This document shows, piece by piece, positions 18,949-27,016 of a DNA stretch of 64,000 nucleotides. The stretch covers positions 992,001 through 1,056,000 of the forward strand of contig NZ_CP063418.1 of assembly GCF_013184985.2 (NCBI RefSeq). The letters are read 5' to 3'. Below the pieces are notes generated by a model. It made no database searches. It was not told the DNA's origin and worked only from the letters and a program-made list of their open reading frames with translations. The DNA is from Actinomyces faecalis. Its GTDB lineage: Bacteria > Actinomycetota > Actinomycetes > Actinomycetales > Actinomycetaceae. The position numbers and the translations under genes were made by a program. Position 1 is the stretch's first letter, and each line of letters starts with the position of its first letter.

Positions 18949-20289
18949 TCAGTCGCGGGGCAGCGGGACGGGAGCCTCACCCGTGGGGACCGGCACCTGG
19001 TCGGAGTAGGTCTGAGGGTTGACGATGCCTGTCACGGCCTGCCAGCGTCGCTCGATCTCCGTGGGGGACAGGGTGGTCCACTCAGGGACCGAACCGGCGT
19101 GGGCGGCCCCCAGGTCGAGCTGGGTGTGGCCGGCGGCGTTGTCGACGGTGAAGGGGTGCCAGTGCAGCGCGTCCACGCTCACCGAGCGCTGTCCGCAGAC
19201 GTCGTCGGAGACAGTGACGTCCACCCAGACGAACAGGCCGATCGTCGTCATGAGCGTGCCCAGGGCCTCGGACTGGTTGGAGATGAAGTTGCCTGCTGAG
19301 TAGGACACCCACATGCCCTGCCCGCTCGGGCCACCGCTGAGGAGCTCGTTGGTCTGCGGCACGTGCGGGTGGGCGGAGAAGAGGACGTCCACCTGCCCCG
19401 TGCCGGCCACGGCCTGGGCGTACTCCCGCTGCGCGACGACCGGCTCGCGGGTGTACTCCTCACCGATCTGTGAGTGCAGCACCACCAGGTCCGCACCGGC
19501 CTCGCGGGCGGCGCGGGCCTGGTCCGCCACCCACTGGACGTCGTTGAGGTTGACCGCCCAGGCCGGGTCAGCGGTCATCCCGTTGAGGCTGTAGGTCGTG
19601 GACAGCTGGGCGACGGTGACGGTGCGTCCCTCGCGCTGGAGCTCATAGAGCTGGTAGGGCCTGGCGGCCTCGGCCTCGGTCCGGTTGGTGCCGGAGAAGC
19701 CCATGCCGTTGGCCTGGAGCGTGTCCGCGGTGGTGACGACCCCGTCCCAGCCCTGGTCCCAGGCGTGGTTGGAGGCGGTGGCGCAGCCGTCCCAGCCGGT
19801 CGAGCCCAGCGCGGTGACCACGCCGGGCAGCGAGGCGAACATGGGGTAGCCCGAGGCGACGCCGCGTGGGGAGACCGGTACCTCCATGCCGCACAGCGCC
19901 AGGTCCACGCCGCTGTACCACGGCTGCGAGGCGGCGATCATGGGGGAGATGTCGCCCATACCGCCTGCGGTGTCGTCCATGACAGGCATGTGGGTCAGCA
20001 CGTCGCCGGCGTAGCCGATGGTGAGGTGGATGTCCGGCGGGGGCGTCGGTGAGGGGGTCGGGCTGGGCACTGGGGAGGAGGCAACGGCCTCGGTACCTGA
20101 CGGGGACGTCTGGGTCCGGGGCGCCGTCGAGGCCTGGCGGGTGGTGAGGAGGTAGGCGCTGGCCGCCAGGACGCTGATGACGAGGAGCGCGAGGAGGCCC
20201 CGACGCCACCAGGAGGCCGGTGAGGCAGGAGCCCGGTGGGAGGTGGGGCGGGTGGGCCGTGGCCCGGTCGGGGGAGCATGGGAAGTCAC
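18949..20289 (-). CDS. CapA-like metallophosphatase-fold protein, membrane-anchored
   Basis: Protein of the CapA/PgsA poly-glutamate-synthesis family fold (calcineurin-like), 446 aa. An N-terminal cytoplasmic basic stretch and one hydrophobic anchor (GLLALLVISVLAASAYLLTT, about residues 30-50) are followed by a Ser/Thr/Pro-rich linker. The extracellular domain starts at HLTIGYAGDVLTHM, with ALCGMEVPVSP, CATASNHAWDQG and SAHPHVPQTNE as further family motifs. The GTG start lacks a Shine-Dalgarno but has TAGCCT 6 nt upstream. Real poly-glutamate synthesis is unlikely, as no capB/capC genes lie nearby; a cell-envelope role is inferred. Confidence 0.85.
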   Translation of the reverse strand: MTSHAPPTGPRPTRPTSHRAPASPASWWRRGLLALLVISVLAASAYLLTTRQASTAPRTQTSPSGTEAVASSPVPSPTPSPTPPPDIHLTIGYAGDVLTHMPVMDDTAGGMGDISPMIAASQPWYSGVDLALCGMEVPVSPRGVASGYPMFASLPGVVTALGSTGWDGCATASNHAWDQGWDGVVTTADTLQANGMGFSGTNRTEAEAARPYQLYELQREGRTVTVAQLSTTYSLNGMTADPAWAVNLNDVQWVADQARAAREAGADLVVLHSQIGEEYTREPVVAQREYAQAVAGTGQVDVLFSAHPHVPQTNELLSGGPSGQGMWVSYSAGNFISNQSEALGTLMTTIGLFVWVDVTVSDDVCGQRSVSVDALHWHPFTVDNAAGHTQLDLGAAHAGSVPEWTTLSPTEIERRWQAVTGIVNPQTYSDQVPVPTGEAPVPLPRD

Positions 20290-20295
20290 AGGCTC

Positions 20296-20301
20296 AGGCT
20301 A
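20296..20301 (-). promoter_or_regulatory. Leaderless-type -10 for capA-like gene, overlapping the pgsA promoter
   Basis: TAGCCT (minus strand) ends 6 nt before the GTG at 20289. It overlaps by 2 nt the opposite-strand TAGGCT used by pgsA. Confidence 0.55.
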
Positions 20302-20305
20302 GGCT
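20300..20305 (+). promoter_or_regulatory. Leaderless-type -10 for pgsA, overlapping the capA-like promoter
   Basis: TAGGCT ends 7 nt before the ATG at 20313. The two divergent start codons are only 23 nt apart, with both -10 elements between them. Confidence 0.6.
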
Positions 20306-20312
20306 GTGGGGG

Positions 20313-20990
20313 ATGAGCCAGACGAGTACTTCGAGCACCCCCTCGGGTGCCTCCCCCCACGCCGAGCAGGCACCGCTGCTCAACATCGCCAACGCGCTCA
20401 CGGTGCTGCGCCTGCTGCTGGTCCCGGTCTTTGTCTGGCTCATGCTGCAGCCGGGAGACGGGATGAGGCTGGCGGCGACGGCAGTCTTCGCCATCGCCTC
20501 GATCACTGACCGCCTGGACGGGCAGCTGGCACGCGCACGAGGACTCATCACCAGCTTCGGCAAGATCGCCGACCCGATCGCGGACAAGGCCCTGACGCTG
20601 TCCGCCTTCATCCTCCTGTCGGTGGCTGGAAGGCTGTGGTGGTGGGTGACGGTCGTCATCCTCGTGCGTGAGCTGGGCATCACCCTCATGCGCTTCGTCA
20701 TGCTGCGCCGGGCCGTCATGGCGGCCTCGAGGGGCGGCAAGCTCAAGACGGTCCTCCAGATCGCTGGAATCCTCGGGCTGCTCGTGCCGTGGGCCGCGCT
20801 GCTGCCTGCTGGGGCGGCCACGGTGGTGGACGTGCTGGCCTACGTCGTGGTCGCTGTCGCCACCGTGGTCACGGTGGTGACAGGGCTGGACTACGTGCAC
20901 CAGGCTGTGCTCATCTCACGCGGAGCCGAGGCTGGCGAGGGCACCACGGGCACTGCGACGCCGTCAAGCGAGGGAACGGACAATGACTGA
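20313..20990 (+). CDS. pgsA: CDP-diacylglycerol-glycerol-3-phosphate 3-phosphatidyltransferase
   Basis: Makes phosphatidylglycerophosphate in the membrane, 225 aa. The CDP-alcohol phosphatidyltransferase motif is complete: DGQLARARGLITSFGKIADP, then IAD (D-G-x2-A-R-x8-G-x3-D-x3-D), near residue 69. Several hydrophobic segments follow. The ATG was placed using the TAGGCT hexamer 7 nt upstream; the N-terminus before NIANALTVLRLLLVPVF is short and polar. It overlaps cinA by 8 nt, the common pgsA-cinA arrangement in Actinobacteria. Confidence 0.93.
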   Translation: MSQTSTSSTPSGASPHAEQAPLLNIANALTVLRLLLVPVFVWLMLQPGDGMRLAATAVFAIASITDRLDGQLARARGLITSFGKIADPIADKALTLSAFILLSVAGRLWWWVTVVILVRELGITLMRFVMLRRAVMAASRGGKLKTVLQIAGILGLLVPWAALLPAGAATVVDVLAYVVVAVATVVTVVTGLDYVHQAVLISRGAEAGEGTTGTATPSSEGTDND

Positions 20991-21525
20991 CACCACCCAG
21001 ACCTCTGACCACACCGGAGCCGAGGAGGCCCCTGGGGCCTCGACCCAGGTCGAGGCTGCCCGTTTCCTGCTCTCCACGGCTGAGGAGCGAGGACTGACCC
21101 TGGCCGTTGCCGAGTCCCTGACCGGGGGAGAGGTCGCCTCGACGCTGATCAGCGTACCGGGCGCCTCCTCCGTGGTGCTCGGCGCCGTCGTGGCCTACGC
21201 CACGCGGATCAAGGAGGAGGTCCTGGGGGTCGACGCCGGGCTGCTGGCCCGGTGCGGACCGGTGGACGGCGAGGTCGCCCAGCAGATGGCGGCTGGTGTC
21301 GCCCGGCTCATGGGGGCTGATATCGGCCTGGCGACGACGGGAGTGGCTGGTCCCGGGACTGCGGACGGCCACGAGGCCGGGACCGTGCACGTGGCCGTGG
21401 TCACACCTCAGGGGGCTCTCAGTCGCGAGCTTCACCTGGACGGCGACCGCGGCGCGGTGCGAGACGGTGCGACGGCGGCGGTGCTCGCTCTCGCCGTCGG
21501 GATGCTAGACGTCGTGGAGGCCTGA
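20983..21525 (+). CDS. CinA C-terminal domain protein (nicotinamide-nucleotide amidohydrolase)
   Basis: PncC-type deamidase domain, 180 aa, that recycles NMN to nicotinate mononucleotide. It lacks the N-terminal MoaB-like domain of full CinA. Motifs: LAVAESLTGGEVASTL near residue 38, GAVVAYATRIKEEVLGV, and GVAGPGTADG followed by GTVHVAVV. The ATG lies 8 nt inside the end of pgsA, so the two are translated as a unit. In many bacteria this gene precedes recA, as here. Confidence 0.92.
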   Translation: MTDTTQTSDHTGAEEAPGASTQVEAARFLLSTAEERGLTLAVAESLTGGEVASTLISVPGASSVVLGAVVAYATRIKEEVLGVDAGLLARCGPVDGEVAQQMAAGVARLMGADIGLATTGVAGPGTADGHEAGTVHVAVVTPQGALSRELHLDGDRGAVRDGATAAVLALAVGMLDVVEA

Positions 21526-21771
21526 GGGGTCTACGAGCCGGTTCACCTGACGCTTCAAGGAATCTCCCAGTTTGACCGGTCATGATCGTCCTACCACCGC
21601 CAAGGAACGGGTTGCAGCGAGGTAGCGCTGGAATGTGATCCTTGACGTGTGGGAATGAAACTCCGCAGTGAATGGTTGTGCCTCACGATGAACAACGCGA
21701 CTCACCCCCGCACCACTCGATCGATCCGTCCTGCTGGCAGGACGCCGATGCGACAGGCCTCCGTGGCAGGT

Positions 21772-21777
21772 TACGGT
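21772..21777 (+). promoter_or_regulatory. Leaderless-type -10 for clgR
   Basis: TACGGT ends 6 nt before the GTG at 21784. The rest of the 258-nt gap after cinA shows no gene I can support. Confidence 0.5.
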
Positions 21778-21783
21778 GCGGCT

Positions 21784-22101
21784 GTGGACAACACTAAGCA
21801 CGAGAACGTCCTTCTGCGCCGGGAGATCGGCGAGGTCCTGCGCTCGGTGCGTCAGCACCAGGGGCGGACGCTTCGTGAGGTCTCCTCACAGGCCCGGGTC
21901 TCGCTCGGTTACCTCTCTGAGGTCGAGCGCGGGCAGAAGGAGGCCTCCTCCGAGCTACTGGCCTCGATCTGCCAGGCGCTGGACGCTCCGCTGTCAGCCG
22001 TCCTGCGTGAGGTCTCGGACCGTATCGCGCTGACCGAGGGCGTGACGATCCCGGACACCGTCCCGGACGAGCTCGTCCGTCAGCAGGGCGCTCTGCGCTG
22101 A
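21784..22101 (+). CDS. clgR: XRE-family transcriptional regulator, ClgR/PopR type
   Basis: Small DNA-binding protein, 105 aa, with a helix-turn-helix at about residues 30-75 ([20 protein letters not shown], then GQKEAS). In Actinobacteria ClgR activates clpP and other proteolysis genes. Position between cinA and DUF3046/recA is the conserved ClgR locus. The GTG start gives [19 protein letters not shown] and is preceded by TACGGT at leaderless distance; longer in-frame starts would add unconserved sequence. The C-terminus does not end in the Ala-Ala degron seen in some ClgR proteins (it ends QQGALR). Confidence 0.85.
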   Translation: MDNTKHENVLLRREIGEVLRSVRQHQGRTLREVSSQARVSLGYLSEVERGQKEASSELLASICQALDAPLSAVLREVSDRIALTEGVTIPDTVPDELVRQQGALR

Positions 22102-22139
22102 GACTGGCACTCTCCTTGACAACCAGCGCCTGTGCGCTG

Positions 22140-22181
22140 GCGCCTGCCCCCGTAGCACGCCATGGCTACGGGGGCAGGCGC
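22140..22181 (+). terminator. 17-bp perfect stem-loop downstream of clgR
   Basis: GCGCCTGCCCCCGTAGC pairs perfectly across an 8-nt loop. It lies 39 nt after the clgR stop and before the DUF3046 gene. Confidence 0.65.
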
Positions 22182-22225
22182 GCGCAAGGGAGGGGCGACG
22201 CAGGAGGGTGTGCGAGAGTGGGGCT

Positions 22226-22456
22226 GTGAAGCACTCAGAGTTCTGGCGGGCGGTCGAGACGGTGTACGGCTCCGCGTACGGACGTTCCCTGACGGCTGAC
22301 CTGGTGCTGCCGGGGCTCGGACGCACCTGCGAGGAGGCTCTGGACTCAGGAGCACCTCCGCGTGAGGTGTGGAACGCCCTGTGTGACGAGACCGACGCCT
22401 CCCAGTCGGACCGCTGGGTCTACAGGGAGGACCCGCGCGAGCGCAGGCGCCGCTAG
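22226..22456 (+). CDS. DUF3046 family protein
   Basis: 76-aa protein of unknown function, conserved next to recA in Actinobacteria. It opens with KHSEFWRAVETVYGSAYGRS, contains LTADLVLPGLGR-type sequence and ends in a basic tail. The GTG start gives the family N-terminus; GAGAGT lies 6 nt upstream as a poor -10 match. No catalytic motif is seen. Confidence 0.85.
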   Translation: MKHSEFWRAVETVYGSAYGRSLTADLVLPGLGRTCEEALDSGAPPREVWNALCDETDASQSDRWVYREDPRERRRR

Positions 22457-22759
22457 GGGCGCGAGACAGCGGCCGGGTCCGCTGGGCTCGTCAGGGCGCT
22501 GGGGCCACCTGCCCTGGACCGGGGCCTGGCTGGTACGGGACACGCCGAGACCGCCAACCTGACATCGAACAGGTGTACGACTACATTCGTCCCCAGGCGA
22601 CGGGACTGCCCGTGCCGTCCACAGGGACGGCTCAGCGCAGTCGTTTGTGTCGGTGGTCCGGCATACCGTCGTTCGTGAGCCCCGGAGAGGGGACCTCACC
22701 ACCAGGACCAGCCCTGCCCACCTGCGGCACCAGCCGCTGACAGATTACGAGGACGACCA
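22457..22759 (+). other. recA upstream region without a gene
   Basis: About 300 nt with no supportable ORF. It holds the candidate LexA box at 22566, and a GAGGA Shine-Dalgarno sits just before the recA ATG, so recA has a leader of moderate length. Confidence 0.5.
22566..22579. promoter_or_regulatory. Candidate LexA (SOS) box upstream of recA
   Basis: CGAACAGGTGTACG differs at one arm position from the Gram-positive/mycobacterial SOS consensus CGAAC-N4-GTTCG. It lies about 180 nt before the recA ATG. Confidence 0.5.
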
Positions 22760-23959
22760 ATGCCCGCAGCACAGACCCAGGACCGTTCGAAGGCCCTGGC
22801 CACCGCTCTCTCCCAGATCGACAAGGCCTTTGGTAAGGGCTCGGTCATGCGTCTGGGGGATGACAACCGCCCCCCGGTCTCCGTCATCCCGACCGGCTCG
22901 ATCGCCCTGGACGTAGCCCTGGGCGTGGGCGGTCTGCCGCGTGGGCGCATCATCGAGATCTACGGTCCTGAGTCCTCCGGTAAGACCACGGTGGCGCTTC
23001 ACGCCGTTGCCTCGGCGCAGAAGGCCGGGGGCAACGCCGCCTTCATCGACGCCGAGCACGCGCTGGACCCGGTCTACGCCAAGGCGCTGGGCGTGGACAC
23101 GGACAACCTCCTCGTCTCCCAGCCAGACACCGGCGAGCAGGCGCTGGAGATCGCGGACATGCTCATCCGCTCCGGCGGCCTGGACATCATCGTCATCGAC
23201 TCCGTCGCGGCCCTGGTGCCCAAGGCGGAGATCGAGGGGGAGATGGGTGACTCCCACGTGGGCCTGCAGGCGCGTCTCATGAGCCAGGCGCTGCGCAAGA
23301 TCACCGGTGCCCTGTCCGCCACGGGTACCACCGCGATCTTCATCAACCAGCTGCGTGAGAAGATCGGTGTCTTCTTCGGCAACCCCGAGACCACCACGGG
23401 TGGCAAGGCCCTGAAGTTCTACGCCTCGGTACGTATTGACGTCCGCCGCATCCAGACCCTCAAGGACGGGGACCAGCCGGTGGGTAACCGGACCCGGGCC
23501 AAGGTCGTGAAGAACAAGATGGCCCCGCCCTTCAAGCAGGCCGAGTTCGACATCGTCTACGGCCAGGGCATCTCCCGAGAGGGGAGCCTGCTGGACATGG
23601 GCGTGGAGAACGGCATCGTGCGCAAGTCCGGTGCCTGGTTCACCTACGGCACTGACCAGCTGGGACAGGGCAAGGAGAACGCACGCACCTTCCTCAAGGA
23701 CAACCCTGAGCTGGCTGACGAGATCGAGAACAAGATCCTCGCCGCCCTGGGTATCGGTGAGCCTGGCAGCAAGGCCCGTGAGGAGGCCGAGGCGGCTGCG
23801 GCGCAGGAGGCTGGATCCGCCGCGGCGCCTGAGGTCGCGGCTCAGGCGGGCAAGGCGGGGAGCGGTGCCGCGGCCAAGGCCCCCACGGCTCGTGGGACCA
23901 AGAAGTCCAGGACGGTCAGCGTGGATGACGCCTTCGGCGAGGAGGCTGGCGGCTTCTGA
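22760..23959 (+). CDS. recA: Recombinase RecA
   Basis: DNA strand-exchange ATPase and SOS co-protease, 399 aa. GPESSGKTT (Walker A) lies near residue 68, followed by [28 protein letters not shown], the L2 region [20 protein letters not shown] and [18 protein letters not shown]. The C-terminal tail after about residue 335 is Ala/Lys/Glu-rich, longer than the E. coli tail and variable among Actinobacteria. GAGGA provides the ribosome-binding site. The TGA overlaps the recX ATG by one base (TGATG). No intein is present. Confidence 0.98.
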   Translation: MPAAQTQDRSKALATALSQIDKAFGKGSVMRLGDDNRPPVSVIPTGSIALDVALGVGGLPRGRIIEIYGPESSGKTTVALHAVASAQKAGGNAAFIDAEHALDPVYAKALGVDTDNLLVSQPDTGEQALEIADMLIRSGGLDIIVIDSVAALVPKAEIEGEMGDSHVGLQARLMSQALRKITGALSATGTTAIFINQLREKIGVFFGNPETTTGGKALKFYASVRIDVRRIQTLKDGDQPVGNRTRAKVVKNKMAPPFKQAEFDIVYGQGISREGSLLDMGVENGIVRKSGAWFTYGTDQLGQGKENARTFLKDNPELADEIENKILAALGIGEPGSKAREEAEAAAAQEAGSAAAPEVAAQAGKAGSGAAAKAPTARGTKKSRTVSVDDAFGEEAGGF

Positions 23960-24450
23960 TGCCCTGGCTGACACCGGACGAGCACCAGCAGGCGGTTGAG
24001 GCGGCGCGGGACATCGTCCTGCGCCGCCTGGACCGCAGCCCCGCCCCGCGCTCAGCCCTGGCGGACCTGCTGGAGCGCAAGGAGGTGGACGCCCGGGTGG
24101 CTCAGGAGGTCCTTGACCGCCTGGAGGCTGTCGGCCTGATCAACGACGCTGCCTACGCGGCCGTGCTGGCACGGACCCGTTTCGCACAGAAGGGTGCCGC
24201 TCGTCGTGCCATCGCCGAGGAGCTACGGCGCAAGGGCCTGGGGGAGGACGTCATCTCGCTCGCCCTGGCCCAGATCGACTCCTCGGACGAGCAGGAGGCT
24301 GCGCTGGCCCTGGCACGTAAGAAGCTACGCAGTACCGCGAACCTCGCTCCTGAGGTCCGTCGTCGACGAGCCCTGGCCCTCCTGGCGCGTAAGGGCTACT
24401 CGGCCTCAGTCGCCACTCAGGCCTACGAGCGGGCTCTCGCTGAGAGCTAG
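23959..24450 (+). CDS. recX: Regulatory protein RecX
   Basis: Small helical modulator of RecA filaments, 163 aa, with three-helix repeats. RSALADLLERKEV, LINDAAYAAVLARTR, KGAARRAIAEELRRKGL and the C-terminal RRRALALLARKGYS match the family. Translationally coupled to recA. A 9-bp stem-loop follows 12 nt after its stop. Confidence 0.93.
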   Translation: MPWLTPDEHQQAVEAARDIVLRRLDRSPAPRSALADLLERKEVDARVAQEVLDRLEAVGLINDAAYAAVLARTRFAQKGAARRAIAEELRRKGLGEDVISLALAQIDSSDEQEAALALARKKLRSTANLAPEVRRRRALALLARKGYSASVATQAYERALAES

Positions 24451-24461
24451 GACCGTGCAGG

Positions 24462-24483
24462 GCACGGCTGGCTACAGCCGTGC
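24462..24483 (+). terminator. Stem-loop downstream of recX
   Basis: GCACGGCTG pairs perfectly with CAGCCGTGC around a GCTA loop. No T-tract follows. It could terminate recA-recX or form part of the fhs leader. Confidence 0.5.
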
Positions 24484-24505
24484 GAGCCTTGCGCCGGAAG
24501 TGGTC

Positions 24506-24565
24506 ATGAGCACCCCGCGCATCTGGCAGACGCCGTCGGAGCAGATCCGTAGGATGTGGTCATGA
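24506..24565 (+). CDS. Putative 19-aa upstream ORF of fhs
   Basis: ATG-started frame encoding MSTPRIWQTPSEQIRRMWS, with GGAAG 5 nt upstream. Its TGA overlaps the fhs ATG as ATGA. The first 14 nt around its start (GTGGTCATGAGCAC) are repeated exactly at the fhs start, 56 nt later. It could be a coupling leader peptide or a decayed duplicate start; a TAGGAT element inside it suggests fhs can also be transcribed without it. Confidence 0.3.
   Translation: MSTPRIWQTPSEQIRRMWS
24550..24555 (+). promoter_or_regulatory. Leaderless-type -10 for fhs
   Basis: TAGGAT ends 6 nt before the ATG at 24562. Confidence 0.5.
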
Positions 24566-26388
24566 GCACTCTCAACGGCGAGAACGCCCCGGTACCTGAC
24601 GACTCCGTCCCTGCCTCCTCCAGTAACCAGGTCGATCTCACCGACCTGGCTGCACGCGCTGGTATCGCTGCTGAGCACGTCATCCCCTACGGGCGTGACG
24701 TGGCCAAGATCGACCTCAGCGTCCTGGACGAGGCGCGTGGGAAAGAGGTCGCGCAGGCGGACCGGGCGCACTACGTCGTCGTCACCGCCATCACCCCCAC
24801 CTCCTTCGGTGAGGGCAAGTCGACCGTGGCGATCGGACTGGCTCAGGGCCTGGCCTACCGCGGTCACCGCTCGGTCCTCACACTGCGTCAGTCCGCTATG
24901 GGGCCGACCTTTGGCATCAAGGGTGGTGCGGGCGGTTCCGGCTGCGCGCGCATCCTGCCGGCCGAGCGGATGAACCTGCACCTGACCGGTGACTTCCACG
25001 CCATCACGGCAGCCCACAACCTCCTGGCCGCGATGATCGACAACCACCTCCACCACGGCAACGAGCTGGAGATCGACGAGCGGACGATCACCTGGCCCCG
25101 CGTGCTCGACGTCAACGACCGGGCCCTGCGCCACATCGTCATCGGCCTGGGGACGCGCACCGACGGCGTCACCCGCCAGGCCTCCTTCGACATCACCCCT
25201 GCCAGCGAGATCATGGTCATCATGTCCCTGGCCACCTCACTGAAGGACCTGCGGGACAGGCTCGGACGGATCGTCGTCGCCCGTAACAAGGACGGTGCGT
25301 GGGTGAGCGCCGAGGACCTCGGCGCGGCAGGCGCGATGGCCGCCGTGCTGCGTGACGCCCTGGCCCCGAACCTGCTGCGAACTGGTGAAGGCACCCCCGC
25401 GCTCATCCACACCGGCCCCTTCGGCAACATCGCCACCGGCTGCTCCTCGGTCATCGCCGACCTCGTCGCGGCCCAGGGTGCTGCCGGACGCGACGGGCAG
25501 GAGCCCGGCTACGTCCTGACCGAGGCCGGCTTCGGTGCGGACATGGGCCTGGAACGCTTCTTCGACCTCAAGTGCTCGGTGTCCGGCATGCGCCCCGAGG
25601 CCGCGGTGCTGGTGGTCACTGTCCGTGCCCTCAAGGCGCACTCGGGCAAGTACCGGATCGTCTCGGGCAAGGAGCTGCCCCCGGCCATGCTGGAGGAGAA
25701 CCTGGAGGACGTGCGCGCAGGTGCCTCCAACATGCTCAAGCACCTGTCGATCGTGCGCGGCTTCGGTATGGAGCCGGTGGTGGCCATCAACGTCTTTCCT
25801 ACTGACCACGACTCCGAGGTCGAGGAGATCCGCCGCATCGCGACCGAGGCAGGTGCGCACGTCGCTGCCGTGCACCCGGTGACCGAGGGCGGCACCGGCT
25901 GCGCTGACCTCGCGGACCAGGTTGCTGCCGCCTGCGCCCTGGCCCGCACAGTGGCGTCGGACCAGCTGCAGGCGGACACCGTGGCCGACTCTCCCCAGGA
26001 CTCTGGTGCCGAGCACGGGCGCCCCCTGTACGTGGCGGACGACGACCTGCGCACGAAGATCGGCAAGGTCGCGGCCATGTACGGTGCCGACGGCGTGGAC
26101 TACACGCCTGCCGCCTCCCGCTTCCTGGACGCGTGCGAGGCAGAGGGCTTCGGGAACCTCGCCGTCGTCGTGGCCAAGACTCCGCTGTCGCTGTCTCACG
26201 ACCCTGCGCTCAAGGGCGTGCCCACCGGGTGGCGCCTGCCGGTGCGTGAGGTGCGGCTGGCCGCCGGAGCCGGCTACGTCTACGCCATCTGCGGCTCGAT
26301 CTCGACCATGCCCGGCCTGCCGTCCAGGCCGGCGGCCGAGCGCATCGACGTCGACGTCGAGACCGGGAAGATCCTCAACCTGCGCTGA
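24562..26388 (+). CDS. fhs: Formate-tetrahydrofolate ligase
   Basis: ATP-dependent synthesis of 10-formyl-tetrahydrofolate from formate, 608 aa; the family is usually about 555 aa. The P-loop-like PTSFGEGKSTVAIGL lies near residue 80, with RQSAMGPTFGIKGGA, NLHLTGDFHAITAAHNLLAA, GFGADMGLERFFDLKC and MPGLPSRPAAERIDVD. Residues about 470-500 carry a divergent Asp/Ser-rich stretch, and there is also an acidic N-terminal extension. It converges on gcvH, so one-carbon supply from formate and from glycine are neighbours. The start follows TAGGAT at leaderless distance. Confidence 0.95.
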   Translation: MSTLNGENAPVPDDSVPASSSNQVDLTDLAARAGIAAEHVIPYGRDVAKIDLSVLDEARGKEVAQADRAHYVVVTAITPTSFGEGKSTVAIGLAQGLAYRGHRSVLTLRQSAMGPTFGIKGGAGGSGCARILPAERMNLHLTGDFHAITAAHNLLAAMIDNHLHHGNELEIDERTITWPRVLDVNDRALRHIVIGLGTRTDGVTRQASFDITPASEIMVIMSLATSLKDLRDRLGRIVVARNKDGAWVSAEDLGAAGAMAAVLRDALAPNLLRTGEGTPALIHTGPFGNIATGCSSVIADLVAAQGAAGRDGQEPGYVLTEAGFGADMGLERFFDLKCSVSGMRPEAAVLVVTVRALKAHSGKYRIVSGKELPPAMLEENLEDVRAGASNMLKHLSIVRGFGMEPVVAINVFPTDHDSEVEEIRRIATEAGAHVAAVHPVTEGGTGCADLADQVAAACALARTVASDQLQADTVADSPQDSGAEHGRPLYVADDDLRTKIGKVAAMYGADGVDYTPAASRFLDACEAEGFGNLAVVVAKTPLSLSHDPALKGVPTGWRLPVREVRLAAGAGYVYAICGSISTMPGLPSRPAAERIDVDVETGKILNLR

Positions 26389-26407
26389 ATCCCCGCGTCT
26401 CAACCGA

Positions 26408-26468
26408 GGTTTTGTGTACTGGATCGGGGGTTATGCGATGCACAACCCCCGATCCAGTACACAAAACC
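26408..26468. repeat. Hairpin repeat family 1, copy A (between convergent fhs and gcvH)
   Basis: A perfect 25-bp stem whose left arm contains GTGTACTGGATCGGGGG, with an 11-nt loop. Related copies are at 40853-40920 and 48251-48323. Here it could act as a bidirectional terminator, though the stem base is TTTT on the 5' side and AAAA on the 3' side, the reverse of a classical terminator. Confidence 0.85.
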
Positions 26469-26492
26469 CAGAATAAGAGGGTGAGAAGATCA

Positions 26493-26882
26493 TCAGCCCT
26501 CGGTGACCTCGGCGTCGAAGCGGGAGGCGTACTCCTCAGCGCTGAGCAGCTCGCCCTCCTGCGCCACCTCGACCGTGAAGAGCCAGCCCTCGCCGTAGGG
26601 GTCCTTGTTGATCGTGCCCGGCTCGTCGACGACGGCCTCGTTGACGGCCACGACCGTGCCGGTCACTGGCGAGACGAGGTCCGAGACCGACTTGGTGGAC
26701 TCCAGCTCGCCACACGGCTCGCCGGCCTCGACCTCAGCACCGACCTCGGGCAGGTCGACGAAGACCACCTCGCCGAGGGCGTCGGAGGCGACGGCGGAGA
26801 TCCCGACGCGTGCAGGCGACTCGTTACTGATCCACTCGTGGTCGGCGGAGTAGCGCAGCTCAGGGCGCACAGGCTGGGACAT
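26493..26882 (-). CDS. gcvH: Glycine cleavage system H protein
   Basis: Lipoyl-carrier protein that shuttles the aminomethyl group between GcvP, GcvT and the L protein, 129 aa. The lipoylated lysine is K63 or so in GELESTKSVSDL. LRYSADHEWI opens the fold and GEGWLFTVEV closes it. AAGGA lies 8 nt before the ATG at 26882. Last gene of gcvP-gcvT-gcvH, 134 nt after gcvT, with a GC-rich hairpin in the gap. No gcvL (lpd) is in the window. Confidence 0.95.
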   Translation of the reverse strand: MSQPVRPELRYSADHEWISNESPARVGISAVASDALGEVVFVDLPEVGAEVEAGEPCGELESTKSVSDLVSPVTGTVVAVNEAVVDEPGTINKDPYGEGWLFTVEVAQEGELLSAEEYASRFDAEVTEG

Positions 26883-26973
26883 GGGGGTTCCTTTCTTCAG
26901 GCGGCAGGTCGGGACGGTCCCGTCCGGCCCAGGGTGGGTGGTCGAGGCACGACGGCGGGGCTCGCCGTCGTCG

Positions 26974-27011
26974 CCGGTCTGCGGCCACCAGCGGTGGCGG
27001 CCGCAGACCGG
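26974..27011. other. GC-rich stem-loop between gcvT and gcvH
   Basis: CCGGTCTGCGGCC pairs perfectly with GGCCGCAGACCGG around a 12-nt loop that can pair further. It may partly terminate, or protect an mRNA end, so that gcvH is expressed at a different level from gcvPT. Confidence 0.55.
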
Positions 27012-27016
27012 TCTGT

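Noticed and set aside
22760..23959. RecA intein
   Set aside because: The RecA frame is uninterrupted and of normal length apart from the C-terminal tail.
26408..26468. Calling hairpin family 1 ordinary intrinsic terminators
   Set aside because: The T-rich and A-rich sides are reversed relative to a terminator, one copy lies inside a coding sequence, and the sequence is shared among distant sites. A terminator role for the intergenic copies remains possible.
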